NCBI RefSeq assembly: GCF_001280015.1
Contig: NZ_LGDV01000191.1
Span: 46,436 to 110,435, forward strand
Reading direction: 5' to 3'
Source of the DNA: Streptomyces sp. MMG1121
Lineage (GTDB): Bacteria > Actinomycetota > Actinomycetes > Streptomycetales > Streptomycetaceae
DNA: 64,000 nt
How positions within the stretch are numbered: position 1 is the first letter of the stretch; each line of letters opens with the position of its first letter. The notes beneath the pieces were generated by a model. That model did not search any database. It was not told the origin of the DNA and saw only the letters and a program-made list of their open reading frames with translations. Shown here one piece after another: positions 48,378 through 58,055 of the stretch. A program made the position numbers and the translations under genes.

Positions 48378-48914
48378 GTGCCAGGCGCCTCGGGTCGGGT
48401 GCTTGTTGTGGACGACAACAAGGTCATCCGACAGCTGATCAGGGTCAACCTCGAACTGGAAGGGCTCGAGGTCGTGACCGCGGCCGACGGTGCCGAGTGT
48501 CTGGACGTGGTGCACCAGGTGCGGCCCGATGTGGTCACGCTCGACGTCGTCATGCCCCGGCTGGACGGTCTGCGCACCGCGGCCCGCCTCCGCGCCGATC
48601 CCCGTACGCATCATCTGCCCCTCGCCATCATCAGCGCGTGCACCCAGTACGAGGTCGAGAGCGGCCTCGACGTCGGCGTCGACGCCTTCCTCGCCAAGCC
48701 CTTTGAACCGACCGAACTGGTCCGCCTCGTCAAGCGGCTGATCCGGCGCGGCGACGGGCATGAGGGAGAAGGGCGCGGGGGAGACGGAGGGCTCCGGGGC
48801 GGCGGGGACGGGGATGAGGACGGTAGCGGTGACCGGGGCGGGGAAGGGGACGACGGCGGAGCCGGCGACGGCTTCGCCGACGGCGTTTCCGGCCGGATCT
48901 CCTACGGCGGTTAG
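48378..48914 (+). CDS. Response regulator, receiver domain only
   Basis: The 178-aa protein has a receiver domain at residues about 5-120: RVLVVDDNKVIRQLI (acidic pair), LDVVMPRLDG with the phosphoacceptor Asp, and FLAKPFEP with the conserved Lys. Instead of an output domain it has a low-complexity Gly/Asp/Glu tail of about 55 residues (GEGRGGDGGLRGGG). GTG 48378 lies only a few bases after a -10-like TACTCT, so the mRNA may be leaderless. It lies beside the tRNA in a conserved region. No kinase is adjacent. Confidence 0.88.
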   Translation: MPGASGRVLVVDDNKVIRQLIRVNLELEGLEVVTAADGAECLDVVHQVRPDVVTLDVVMPRLDGLRTAARLRADPRTHHLPLAIISACTQYEVESGLDVGVDAFLAKPFEPTELVRLVKRLIRRGDGHEGEGRGGDGGLRGGGDGDEDGSGDRGGEGDDGGAGDGFADGVSGRISYGG

Positions 48915-49040
48915 GGCCCCCACAGCTCGGAAGCCGCAAGAGTCGCCGTCCGAACGTCCCGTACGTCGGAACCCGCCGCCGTCCGTGCCACGGGAGAACC
49001 GGCTCGCCTACCCACCCCCCTCCTCCCCTACGCTTGTCCC

Positions 49041-50096
49041 GTGACCCCCGTCGAGTTGTCCCGCACCGTGCTGCACGCGGTGCGTCGTGCCGTCGACGAC
49101 GGGGAGCTGAGCGTGACCGTGCCCGAGCGGGCCGTGGTGACCGAGCCGGGGCCCGGAGGGTGTGGGGACTACGCCACCACCATCGCCCTGCAGCTCGCCC
49201 GGCCGGCCGGGCAGCCGCCGCTGCGGGTCGCCGAGATCCTGCTGCCCCGGCTCGCCGGCGCCGACGGCATTCGTGAGGTCGTCGTCACCGGGCCCGGATT
49301 CCTCAACATCAGCCTTGCCGAGCAGGCCGACCTCGTCACCGCCGTGGTCCGCGAGATCCGGGCCCGTGGTGCGGCGTACGGGCACGGCGACGCCCTCGCC
49401 GGGCAGGTCGTCGTGCTGCGCGTGCCGTACGAGGTGCGGGCCGAGGTCGTCGCCGACGCGGTCGTACGGATCGTCGCCGCGCAGGGCGGGCGGGCCGTCG
49501 TGGAGCACGCCGAGCCCGTCAATGTGCGGCCCGTGCCCGCGCCGGAGGACCCCGCCCCGCTCGGGCCCGACGCCGCCCGGTGGGCCCTGCTGCACCCCGC
49601 CCCGCACGACCGACCCCGGATCACCGCCGACCACCTCGTCCAGCGGGAGGCCAACCCCCTCTTCCGTGTCCGGTACGCCCACGCCCGCGTCCGCTCCGTC
49701 AGCCGCAACGCCGTCCGTCTCGGCTTCAGCGCCGAACCCGGCCCGCTCGACCCTGACAGCGGCACCCCCACCGGCCCCGCCACCGCGCAGACCGGCTCCA
49801 CCACCGGCCTCGCCACCAGCAACGAAGCCGCCGCCGTCCGCGACCTCCTCACCCCCCTCGCCGACCACCCCCGTATCCTCGCCGCGGCCGCAACCCACCG
49901 TGCCCCGGACCGGCTTGCCCGTCATCTCGTCACCGTCGCCGATGCCGTGCTGCCGTTTCTGCCCTTCGTGCTGCCCTGTGGTGAGGAGAAACCCTCGGCC
50001 GCCCACCGTGCCCGGCTCGCGCTCGCCGAAGCCGCCGGGACGGTGCTGGCCGGCGGCCTGTCCCTGCTCGGCATCGACGCACCCGAACATCTCTGA
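49041..50096 (+). CDS. nrtL: ArgS-related anticodon-binding protein NrtL
   Basis: The 351-aa protein has the N-terminal additional domain of arginyl-tRNA synthetase (GDYATTIALQLARPAGQPPL, VVVTGPGFLNISLA) and the C-terminal DALR anticodon-binding domain (NPLFRVRYAHARVRSVSRNA, PHDRPRITADHL). The central Rossmann core with HIGH and KMSKS motifs is missing, so it cannot charge tRNA. This shortened form is known in actinomycetes as NrtL. The GTG start lies close to the likely promoter, with no Shine-Dalgarno sequence. It precedes lysA. Confidence 0.85.
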   Translation: MTPVELSRTVLHAVRRAVDDGELSVTVPERAVVTEPGPGGCGDYATTIALQLARPAGQPPLRVAEILLPRLAGADGIREVVVTGPGFLNISLAEQADLVTAVVREIRARGAAYGHGDALAGQVVVLRVPYEVRAEVVADAVVRIVAAQGGRAVVEHAEPVNVRPVPAPEDPAPLGPDAARWALLHPAPHDRPRITADHLVQREANPLFRVRYAHARVRSVSRNAVRLGFSAEPGPLDPDSGTPTGPATAQTGSTTGLATSNEAAAVRDLLTPLADHPRILAAAATHRAPDRLARHLVTVADAVLPFLPFVLPCGEEKPSAAHRARLALAEAAGTVLAGGLSLLGIDAPEHL

Positions 50097-50151
50097 GGCC
50101 CTTCGCGAGAGAAGTCCCTGAGAGAGACGAGAGAGTCTGAGAGTCACCGTC

Positions 50152-51543
50152 ATGAGCCGTTCCGCCCACCCCGCCGGGCCCCGTCACGCCGACGTCCTGT
50201 CCGAGGGGCACTACTCCGCGCCGCCCGCCGATCTCAACGTCCTCGACCCCAAGGTGTGGGCCCAGACCGTCGTGCGCGACGCCGACGGGGTCGTCACCGT
50301 CGGCGGCGTCGACGTCAACCGGCTCGCCGAGGAGTTCGGCACGCCCGCCTACCTCCTCGACGAGGCCGACTTCCGGGCCCGGGCGCGCGCCTGGCGTACC
50401 GCCTTCGGGCCCGGCGCCGACGTGTTCTACGCGGGCAAGGCGTTCCTCTCGCGTGCCGTCGTGCGCTGGCTGGAGGAGGAGGGGCTGAACCTGGACGTGT
50501 GCTCCGGCGGCGAGCTGGCCACCGCCCTGTCCGCCGGTATGCCCGCCGAGCGCATCGCCTTCCACGGCAACAACAAGTCCACCGGCGAGATCCGCCGCGC
50601 CGTCGAGGCCGGGGTCGGGAGGATCGTTCTCGACTCCTTCCAGGAGATCGTGCGGGTCGCCCATGCGGCGCGGGAACTCGGCAGGCGGCAGCGCGTGCAG
50701 ATCCGTATCACCGTCGGCGTCGAGGCTCATACGCACGAGTTCATCGCCACCGCCCACGAGGACCAGAAGTTCGGGATTCCGCTCGCCGGCGGGCAGGCCG
50801 CCGAGGCCGTGCGGCGGGCCCTTCAGCTCGACGGGCTCGAGCTGATCGGGATCCACTCCCACATCGGGTCGCAGATCTTCGACATGTCGGGCTTCGAGGT
50901 GGCCGCCCACCGCGTGGTCGGGCTGCTCAAGGACATCCGGGACGAGCACGGGGTCGAGCTGCCCGAGATCGACCTCGGGGGCGGCCTCGGGATCGCGTAC
51001 ACCAGCGACGACGACCCCCGTGAGCCGCACGAGATCGCCAAGGCGCTGACCGAGATCGTCAGCCGGGAGTGCGAGGCCGCCCGGCTGCGGACCCCCCGGA
51101 TCTCCGTCGAGCCGGGGCGGGCCATCGTCGGGCCGACCGCCTTCACGCTCTACGAGGTCGGCACGGTCAAGCCGCTCGACGGGCTGCGGACGTACGTCTC
51201 CGTCGACGGCGGTATGTCCGACAACATCCGTACCGCGCTGTACGACGCCGAGTACAGCGTCGCTCTCGTCTCCCGCGTCTCCGACGCCGAGCCCATGCTC
51301 GCCCGTGTGGTCGGCAAGCACTGCGAGAGCGGGGACATCGTGGTCAAGGACGCGTTCCTGCCCGCGGACCTGGCGCCGGGCGATCTCATCGCCGTACCGG
51401 CCACCGGTGCGTACTGCCGGTCCATGGCCAGCAACTACAACCATGTGCTCCGGCCGCCCGTCGTCGCCGTGAAGGACGGCGAGGCCCGGGTGATCGTCCG
51501 GCGCGAGACGGAGGAGGACCTCCTGCGTCTCGACGTCGGCTAG
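50152..51543 (+). CDS. lysA: Diaminopimelate decarboxylase
   Basis: The 463-aa PLP enzyme converts meso-diaminopimelate to L-lysine and CO2, the last step of lysine synthesis. The PLP lysine lies in [16 protein letters not shown]; other family sites are [31 protein letters not shown] and [10 protein letters not shown]. The length is normal for the fold-type III family. It begins the aspartate-pathway cluster lysA-hom-thrC-thrB. Confidence 0.96.
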   Translation: MSRSAHPAGPRHADVLSEGHYSAPPADLNVLDPKVWAQTVVRDADGVVTVGGVDVNRLAEEFGTPAYLLDEADFRARARAWRTAFGPGADVFYAGKAFLSRAVVRWLEEEGLNLDVCSGGELATALSAGMPAERIAFHGNNKSTGEIRRAVEAGVGRIVLDSFQEIVRVAHAARELGRRQRVQIRITVGVEAHTHEFIATAHEDQKFGIPLAGGQAAEAVRRALQLDGLELIGIHSHIGSQIFDMSGFEVAAHRVVGLLKDIRDEHGVELPEIDLGGGLGIAYTSDDDPREPHEIAKALTEIVSRECEAARLRTPRISVEPGRAIVGPTAFTLYEVGTVKPLDGLRTYVSVDGGMSDNIRTALYDAEYSVALVSRVSDAEPMLARVVGKHCESGDIVVKDAFLPADLAPGDLIAVPATGAYCRSMASNYNHVLRPPVVAVKDGEARVIVRRETEEDLLRLDVG

Positions 51544-51687
51544 GCCCGGCGACAGGGCTGGAAGATCTCCGGTCTGCCCGGCCCGTACAAATGAAATTCA
51601 TGTCTCACGATCCGGACCAAGGGTAGAAACTCCCGTCCGGTGAGTGAGACTGGTCCAACCGTAGACGGTATGAGGAAACGAGGTCGG

Positions 51688-52980
51688 ATGATGCGTACGC
51701 GTCCGCTGAAGGTGGCGCTGCTGGGCTGTGGGGTTGTCGGCTCAGAGGTGGCGCGCATCATGACGACGCACGCCGACGACCTGGCCCAGAGGATCGGCGC
51801 CCCGGTGGAACTCGCGGGCGTCGCCGTGCGCCGGCCCTCCAAGGTCCGTGAGGGCATCGACCCGGCGCTCGTCACCACCGACGCCACCGCCCTGGTCAAA
51901 CGCGGGGACATCGACGTCGTGGTGGAGGTCATCGGGGGTATCGAGCCCGCCCGGTCCCTCATCACCGCCGCCCTCGAGCACGGCGCCTCGGTCGTCTCGG
52001 CCAACAAGGCCCTGCTCGCCCAGGACGGGGCCGCCCTGCACGCCGCCGCCGAGGAGCACGGCCGGGACCTGTACTACGAGGCCGCCGTCGCCGGCGCCAT
52101 CCCGCTGATCCGCCCGCTGCGCGAGTCCCTCGCCGGCGACAAGGTCAACCGCGTGCTCGGCATCGTCAACGGCACGACCAACTTCATCCTCGACAAGATG
52201 GACAACACCGGCGCCGGGTATCAGGAGGCGCTCGACGAGGCCACCGCCCTCGGGTATGCCGAGGCCGACCCGACCGCCGACGTCGAGGGCTTCGACGCCG
52301 CTGCCAAGGCCGCCATCCTCGCCGGTATCGCCTTCCACACGCGCGTGCGTCTCGACGACGTCTACCGCGAGGGCATGACCGAGGTCACCGCCGCCGACTT
52401 CCGCTCGGCGAAGGAGATGGGCTGCACCATCAAGCTGCTCGCCATCTGTGAGCGGGCCGCGGACGGGGCGTCCGTGACGGCGCGCGTGCACCCCGCCATG
52501 ATTCCGCTGACCCACCCGCTCGCCTCCGTGCGCGGCGCGTACAACGCCGTCTTCGTGGAGAGCGACGCCGCGGGCCAGCTCATGTTCTACGGCCCCGGCG
52601 CCGGCGGTTCCCCCACCGCCTCCGCCGTGCTCGGCGACCTCGTCGCCGTCTGCCGTAACCGGCTCAACGGTGCAACGGGGCCCGGTGAGTCGGCGTATGC
52701 CGCCCTGCCCGTCTCGCCCATGGGCGAGGTCGTCACGCGCTACCACATCAGCCTTGACGTCGCGGACAAACCGGGCGTGCTCGCCCAGGTCGCGACCGTG
52801 TTCGCCGAGCACGGCGTTTCGATCGACACGGTTCGGCAGCAGGGCAAGGACGGCGAGGCCTCCCTCGTCGTCGTCACCCACCGTGCCTCCGACGCCTCCC
52901 TGTCCGGGACCGTCGAGGCGCTGCGCAAGCTCGACACCGTGCGGGGTGTCGCCAGCATCATGCGGGTTGAAGGAGAGTAA
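51688..52980 (+). CDS. hom: Homoserine dehydrogenase
   Basis: The 430-aa enzyme reduces aspartate semialdehyde to homoserine with NAD(P)H. Visible sites are the nucleotide motif VALLGCGVVGSEV, NKALLAQDG, GIVNGTTNFIL with the conserved Asn-Gly-Thr-Thr, and EADPTADVEGFDAAAK with catalytic Asp/Lys. A C-terminal ACT domain (ISLDVADKPGVLAQVATVFA) gives threonine feedback control. ATG 51688 has GAGG upstream. Only six bases separate it from thrC. Confidence 0.95.
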   Translation: MMRTRPLKVALLGCGVVGSEVARIMTTHADDLAQRIGAPVELAGVAVRRPSKVREGIDPALVTTDATALVKRGDIDVVVEVIGGIEPARSLITAALEHGASVVSANKALLAQDGAALHAAAEEHGRDLYYEAAVAGAIPLIRPLRESLAGDKVNRVLGIVNGTTNFILDKMDNTGAGYQEALDEATALGYAEADPTADVEGFDAAAKAAILAGIAFHTRVRLDDVYREGMTEVTAADFRSAKEMGCTIKLLAICERAADGASVTARVHPAMIPLTHPLASVRGAYNAVFVESDAAGQLMFYGPGAGGSPTASAVLGDLVAVCRNRLNGATGPGESAYAALPVSPMGEVVTRYHISLDVADKPGVLAQVATVFAEHGVSIDTVRQQGKDGEASLVVVTHRASDASLSGTVEALRKLDTVRGVASIMRVEGE

Positions 52981-52986
52981 CCAGCA

Positions 52987-54045
52987 ATGACCCACCAGTG
53001 GCGCGGAATCATCGAGGAGTACCGGGACAGGCTGCCGGTATCCGACACCACGCCGGTCGTGACGCTCCGCGAGGGTGGCACGCCCCTCGTGCCCGCGCAG
53101 GTGCTCTCCGAGCGCACGGGCTGTGAGGTCCACCTGAAGGTCGAGGGGGCCAACCCCACCGGCTCCTTCAAGGACCGCGGCATGACCATGGCCATCAGCA
53201 AGGCCAAGGAGGAGGGGGCGAAGGCCGTCATCTGCGCCTCCACGGGCAACACCTCCGCCTCGGCCGCCGCCTACGCGGTGCGTGCGGGCATGGTGTCGGC
53301 CGTCCTCGTGCCGCAGGGCAAGATCGCCCTCGGCAAGATGGGCCAGGCCCTCGTGCACGGCGCGAAGATCCTCCAGGTCGACGGCAACTTCGACGACTGC
53401 CTCACCCTCGCTCGCGCGCTGAGCGAGAACTACCCGGTGGCGCTGGTCAATTCGGTCAACCCGGTGCGGATCGAGGGCCAGAAGACGGCCGCCTTCGAGA
53501 TCGTGGACATGCTCGGCGACGCGCCCGACATCCACGTCCTCCCGGTCGGCAACGCGGGCAACATCACGGCCTACTGGAAGGGCTACCGGGAGTACGCCGC
53601 CGACGGCGTCGCCACGAAGACCCCCCGGATGTGGGGCTTCCAGGCCTCCGGCAGCGCCCCGATCGTGCGCGGCGAGGTCGTCAAGGACCCCTCGACCATC
53701 GCCACCGCCATCCGGATCGGCAACCCGGCCTCCTGGCAGTACGCGCTGGCGGCCCGCGACGAGTCCGGCGGTGCCATCGACGAGGTGACGGACCGTGAAA
53801 TCCTGCGCGCCTACCGGCTGTTGGCCGCGCAGGAGGGCGTCTTCGTGGAGCCAGCCTCCGCCGCTTCCGTGGCCGGTCTGCTGAAGGCCGCCGAGCAGGG
53901 CAAGGTCGACCCGGGCCAGCGGATCGTGTGCACCGTCACCGGCAACGGTCTGAAGGACCCCGACTGGGCCGTCGCCGGCGCTCCGCAGCCGGTCACCGTC
54001 CCGGTCGACGCGGCCACCGCCGCCGAGCGCCTCGGCCTCGCCTGA
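52987..54045 (+). CDS. thrC: Threonine synthase
   Basis: The 352-aa PLP enzyme makes threonine from O-phosphohomoserine. The PLP Lys lies in [15 protein letters not shown], with the phosphate-binding loop [15 protein letters not shown] and a C-terminal [13 protein letters not shown]. It is the short class of threonine synthase typical of actinobacteria. It follows hom closely; thrB is 297 bases downstream with its own promoter region. Confidence 0.96.
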   Translation: MTHQWRGIIEEYRDRLPVSDTTPVVTLREGGTPLVPAQVLSERTGCEVHLKVEGANPTGSFKDRGMTMAISKAKEEGAKAVICASTGNTSASAAAYAVRAGMVSAVLVPQGKIALGKMGQALVHGAKILQVDGNFDDCLTLARALSENYPVALVNSVNPVRIEGQKTAAFEIVDMLGDAPDIHVLPVGNAGNITAYWKGYREYAADGVATKTPRMWGFQASGSAPIVRGEVVKDPSTIATAIRIGNPASWQYALAARDESGGAIDEVTDREILRAYRLLAAQEGVFVEPASAASVAGLLKAAEQGKVDPGQRIVCTVTGNGLKDPDWAVAGAPQPVTVPVDAATAAERLGLA

Positions 54046-54163
54046 GCGCCCGACAGCGCCCGACCCCGCACCCCGGGAAACCCCTGACAGGGTGCACAGG
54101 GGGCTTACGACACGCATCGTGCGCCTCCTGTGCGCCCTATGTCGCCACAGAACCTTCCTTCGA

Positions 54164-54169
54164 TAGGCT
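54164..54169 (+). promoter_or_regulatory. Possible -10 element for thrB
   Basis: TAGGCT at 54164-54169 fits a Streptomyces vegetative -10 box, with a leader of about 170 bases to thrB. The -35 region is weak. The thrC-thrB spacer otherwise shows no gene. Confidence 0.35.
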
Positions 54170-54342
54170 GTACTGAACCCGCCCACCGCATATGCCCTGG
54201 CGTGTGGCACGGGGCCGCGCCGTCTTTGCGGCCCGACGGGTCTTCGTACGTCATCGGATGTCCACCGAATTTCGGTCGAATGTCCATCGAGTCCATCGAG
54301 CGTCATTCGACCGTCACGCAGCTCAAGGAGAGTCAACGAGCG

Positions 54343-55272
54343 ATGGCCGGTCCAGCGTTCCGCGCCGCCGCCGTCCGGGTGCGCGTTCCCGCCACCAGCG
54401 CCAATCTCGGCCCGGGCTTCGACGCCCTCGGCCTCGCGCTGGGGCTCTACGACGACGTCGTCGTCCGGGTGGCCGACTCCGGGCTGCACATCGACATCGC
54501 GGGCGAGGGCAGTGAGACCCTCCCGCGCGACGAGAGCCACCTTCTGGTCCGCTCCCTGCGCACCGCCTTCGATCTGCTGGGCGGACAGCCCCGTGGCCTG
54601 GAGATCGTCTGCGCCAACCGCATTCCGCACGGCCGGGGCCTGGGTTCCTCCTCCGCCGCCATCTGCGCCGGCATCGTCGCCGCCCGCGCCGTGACCATAG
54701 GCGGCGAGGCCCGTCTGGACGACGCCGCGCTGCTGGAACTGGCCACCGAGATCGAGGGTCATCCGGACAATGTGGCCGCCTGTCTGCTCGGCGGTTTCAC
54801 CCTGTCCTGGATGGAGTCCGGCGCCGCCCGTGCCATCAGGATGGAGCCGAACGATTCCATCGTTCCGGTGGTTTTCGTGCCCGGAAAGCCGGTCCTGACC
54901 GAGACCGCGCGCGGCCTGCTCCCGCGCACCGTGCCGCACGTGGACGCCGCCACCAACGCGGGCCGCGCCGCCCTGCTCGTCGAGGCCCTCACCCGGCGCC
55001 CCGAGCTGCTGCTGCCCGCCACCGAGGACCGCCTTCACCAGGAGTACCGTGCCCCGGCCATGCCCGAGAGCATCGCGCTGGTGGAGCGGCTGCGCGCCGA
55101 CGGCATCCCGGCCGTCATCTCGGGCGCCGGACCCACCGTCATGGCCCTCGCCGACGCCGGCACCGCCGACAAGGTCGAGGCCCTGGCCGGCACCGACTGG
55201 GCCGCCAACCGGCTGAGCCTGGACATGCAGGGCGCGAGCGTGCTGCCGCTCGCGACCTCCGGTGTTGATTAA
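54343..55272 (+). CDS. thrB: Homoserine kinase
   Basis: The 309-aa GHMP kinase phosphorylates homoserine to O-phosphohomoserine, the substrate of ThrC. Motifs: VPATSANLGPGFDALGLALG near the start, the ATP loop PHGRGLGSSSAAICAGI, and SGAGPTVMALADAG near the end. ATG 54343 is chosen by family alignment; the nearest good ribosome sequence, AAGGAG, is rather far at about 12 bases. It completes the local threonine pathway. Confidence 0.95.
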   Translation: MAGPAFRAAAVRVRVPATSANLGPGFDALGLALGLYDDVVVRVADSGLHIDIAGEGSETLPRDESHLLVRSLRTAFDLLGGQPRGLEIVCANRIPHGRGLGSSSAAICAGIVAARAVTIGGEARLDDAALLELATEIEGHPDNVAACLLGGFTLSWMESGAARAIRMEPNDSIVPVVFVPGKPVLTETARGLLPRTVPHVDAATNAGRAALLVEALTRRPELLLPATEDRLHQEYRAPAMPESIALVERLRADGIPAVISGAGPTVMALADAGTADKVEALAGTDWAANRLSLDMQGASVLPLATSGVD

Positions 55273-55301
55273 CTGCACACGGTTGCCGGATTTGGAGAGG
55301 G

Positions 55302-55328
55302 GGAATGTTTGTTGGATCCGGTAGTGTT
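55302..55328 (+). promoter_or_regulatory. SigR-like promoter upstream of rho
   Basis: GGAAT (55302-55306) and GTT (55326-55328) with a 19-base spacer match the SigR pattern loosely (consensus spacer 18, sometimes 19). It would give a leader of roughly 340 bases to rho. A TAGTGT at 55322 could be a vegetative -10 instead. The 408-bp spacer holds no gene. Confidence 0.35.
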
Positions 55329-55680
55329 AATCTCAAGTCTGCACCCGACCCCACCATGGCGAGGTGCCTCGTGTCCCCGTCCGGGACAGACATTCTTCCG
55401 GGAGCCTCCCACGCCACTCCGTGTCCCTTGCGCCGTACATGGGCAGTACGACGTACGCGGGCATTGAGCCGGCCGCCGGGCACGCTCCGGAATTGGTGCT
55501 ACCACGCCAAGTGACACTGGGTGCCACGGCACGCGGAAGCGCCATCACCAGCAAATTCTCTTCCGCCGCTTTGGCGGACCACCGCCCCGGCGCGGTTCAC
55601 AGAAGACAGGACCGTAGCCGGACAGCACAACCGGTCGCCGAGCCAGACAGGCCGACGTCCGCTCCAGGGAAGGACCCTTC

Positions 55681-57690
55681 GTGAGCGACACCACCGATCT
55701 GATGGGCGCACGTGTCGAGGAGACCGCTGCCGCGCCCGCCACGGACGCCTCCGCGCCTGCCACCGGTGCCGGCTCCCGGCGGCGCCGTGGTACCGGCCTC
55801 GAGGGCATGGTGCTGGCCGAGCTGCAGCAGGTCGCCTCGGGCCTCGGCATCAGGGGCACAGCGCGGATGCGCAAGAGCCAGCTGATCGAGGTCATCAAGG
55901 AGGCGCAGGCCACCGGGGGCGCCGCCCCCAAGGCCGAGGCCGCCACCGAGACCAAGCCCAAGCGCCGCGCCACCTCCAAGGCCCGTACGGGTGAGGCCGC
56001 CGACGGCGAGAAGAAGGCCGAAGCCCCCGCCGAGAAGGCCGTGGCCCAGCAGCAGATCGAGATCCCCGGCCAGCCGGCCAGCGACGACGCCCCCACCGAG
56101 CGCCGTCGCCGCCGTGCCACCGCCGAGGCCGGCGCTCCCGCCGCGAGCAGCGCCGAGACGGTCGCCGCCGAGGCGAAGAGCGAGGCCAAGGCCGAAGCGC
56201 CGGCCCAGCAGCCGCAGCAGCAGGGTGACGCCAAGGGCGACGCCGGTGACGGCGAGGGCCGGGGTCGCCGCGACCGCCGTGAGCGAGGCCGCGACCGCGA
56301 CCGCCGTGGCAAGGGCGACGACCAGCAGGGCCAGGGCGGCGGCCGGCAGGACCGCCAGGACCGTCAGGACCGGCAGGACCGTCAGGGTCAGCAGCAGGGC
56401 GGCGGCCGTCAGGACCGGCAGGACCGCGGTCAGCAGCAGCAGGACGACGACGACTTCGAGGGCGGCCGTCGTGGCCGTCGCGGCCGCTACCGCGACCGCC
56501 GTGGCCGTCGTGGCCGCGACGAGATCGCCGAGCCGCAGCTCGCCGAGGACGACGTCCTGATCCCCGTCGCGGGCATCCTGGACATCCTCGACAACTACGC
56601 CTTCATCCGGACGTCCGGCTACCTCCCGGGTCCGAACGACGTCTACGTCTCCCTCGCCCAGGTCCGCAAGAACGGCCTGCGCAAGGGTGACCACGTCACC
56701 GGTGCGGTCCGCCAGCCGAAGGAGGGTGAGCGCCGCGAGAAGTTCAACGCGCTGGTCCGCCTCGACTCCGTCAACGGCATGGCGCCCGAACACGGCCGTG
56801 GCCGCCCGGAGTTCAACAAGCTGACCCCGCTCTACCCGCAGGACCGCCTCCGCCTGGAGACGGACCCGGGCGTGCTGACCACCCGCATCATCGACCTCGT
56901 GTCGCCGATCGGTAAGGGCCAGCGCGGCCTGATCGTGGCCCCGCCGAAGACCGGCAAGACCATGATCATGCAGGCGATCGCCAACGCGATCACCCACAAC
57001 AACCCCGAGTGCCACCTGATGGTCGTCCTGGTCGACGAGCGTCCGGAAGAGGTCACCGACATGCAGCGCTCGGTCAAGGGCGAGGTCATCTCCTCGACCT
57101 TCGACCGTCCGGCCGAGGACCACACCACGGTCGCCGAGCTGGCCATCGAGCGCGCCAAGCGTCTGGTGGAGCTGGGCCACGACGTGGTCGTGCTGCTCGA
57201 CTCGATCACCCGCCTGGGCCGTGCGTACAACCTGGCCGCCCCGGCCTCCGGCCGCATCCTGTCCGGTGGTGTCGACTCGACCGCGCTCTACCCGCCGAAG
57301 CGCTTCTTCGGTGCGGCCCGCAACATCGAGGACGGCGGCTCGCTGACCATCCTCGCCACCGCCCTGGTGGACACCGGGTCCCGCATGGACGAGGTGATCT
57401 TCGAGGAGTTCAAGGGCACGGGCAACGCCGAGCTCAAGCTCGACCGCAAGCTCGCCGACAAGCGCATCTTCCCGGCGGTGGACGTCGACGCGTCCGGTAC
57501 GCGTAAGGAAGAGATCCTGCTCGCCCCCGACGAGCTCGCCATCGTCTGGAAGCTGCGTCGGGTGCTGCACGCCCTCGACCAGCAGCAGGCGGTCGAACTG
57601 CTCCTCGACAAGATGAAGCAGACGAAGTCGAACGCGGAGTTCCTGATGCAGATTCAGAAGACGACGCCGACGCCGGGCAACGGCGACTGA
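55681..57690 (+). CDS. rho: Transcription termination factor Rho
   Basis: The 669-aa protein is much longer than E. coli Rho (419 aa) because of an insert of about 250 residues after the N-terminal helix bundle (LAELQQVASGLGIRGTARMR). The insert is low-complexity: Ala/Glu/Lys-rich, then QDRQDRQDRQDRQ and RRGRRGRYRDRRGRRGRD, as in other actinobacteria, and likely adds RNA affinity. The RNA-binding OB fold (VYVSLAQVRKNGLRKGD) and ATPase core (VAPPKTGKTMIMQ, LLDSITRLGRAYN) follow. GTG 55681 is used. Confidence 0.96.
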   Translation: MSDTTDLMGARVEETAAAPATDASAPATGAGSRRRRGTGLEGMVLAELQQVASGLGIRGTARMRKSQLIEVIKEAQATGGAAPKAEAATETKPKRRATSKARTGEAADGEKKAEAPAEKAVAQQQIEIPGQPASDDAPTERRRRRATAEAGAPAASSAETVAAEAKSEAKAEAPAQQPQQQGDAKGDAGDGEGRGRRDRRERGRDRDRRGKGDDQQGQGGGRQDRQDRQDRQDRQGQQQGGGRQDRQDRGQQQQDDDDFEGGRRGRRGRYRDRRGRRGRDEIAEPQLAEDDVLIPVAGILDILDNYAFIRTSGYLPGPNDVYVSLAQVRKNGLRKGDHVTGAVRQPKEGERREKFNALVRLDSVNGMAPEHGRGRPEFNKLTPLYPQDRLRLETDPGVLTTRIIDLVSPIGKGQRGLIVAPPKTGKTMIMQAIANAITHNNPECHLMVVLVDERPEEVTDMQRSVKGEVISSTFDRPAEDHTTVAELAIERAKRLVELGHDVVVLLDSITRLGRAYNLAAPASGRILSGGVDSTALYPPKRFFGAARNIEDGGSLTILATALVDTGSRMDEVIFEEFKGTGNAELKLDRKLADKRIFPAVDVDASGTRKEEILLAPDELAIVWKLRRVLHALDQQQAVELLLDKMKQTKSNAEFLMQIQKTTPTPGNGD

Positions 57691-57704
57691 CGGCAAGCGA
57701 GTTC

Positions 57705-57742
57705 GGGCCGCCCCCTGTCACTTCGGTGACAGGGGGCGGCCC
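57705..57742 (+). terminator. Terminator after rho
   Basis: GGGCCGCCCCCTGTCAC pairs perfectly with GTGACAGGGGGCGGCCC (17 bp) around a stable TTCG tetraloop, followed by TTT, 15 bases past the rho stop. Confidence 0.92.
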
Positions 57743-57889
57743 TTTGGGTGCCGGGGTACCCGGGGTGCATGGACAAGGCACCGGAAAGCCGCAAGCGAGA
57801 TCTTTGCCACAAGCGCTTCCATGGGCTGCGGTTTCCACGCTTACGACATCCGGAGCCGAAGCCCCAGGTCAGCGGGAATCTCCCGCCCC

Positions 57890-57922
57890 CGTGCGACTAC
57901 ACAGCGTGCCCATAGTCGCACG
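57890..57922. promoter_or_regulatory. Inverted repeat upstream of LCP gene
   Basis: CGTGCGACTA (57890-57899) and TAGTCGCACG (57913-57922) form a perfect 10-bp inverted repeat with a 13-base spacer, about 135 bases before the LCP start. Operator or RNA hairpin; not tied to a known regulator. The rest of the 313-bp spacer shows no gene. Confidence 0.45.
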
Positions 57923-58055
57923 CGGTGGACACGCAGCGTTGTGCAACTCTTTCCCGAGTTTCTCCGTCTGACCGTACGGAGCGACGATGGAGCGGTGAGG
58001 ACGCCGCCCGACCCTGAAAGCAGGGGGTACCAGACCGACGAGACCTAGGAGCGAT

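Noticed and set aside
51742..55278. 1178-codon open frame antisense to hom, thrC and thrB
   Set aside because: It mirrors three certain genes on the other strand; open antisense frames are a by-product of high GC at third positions. No domain or ribosome site.
55597..57696. 699-codon frame antisense to rho
   Set aside because: Shadow of rho with Leu/Val/Gly repeats produced by its low-complexity insert.
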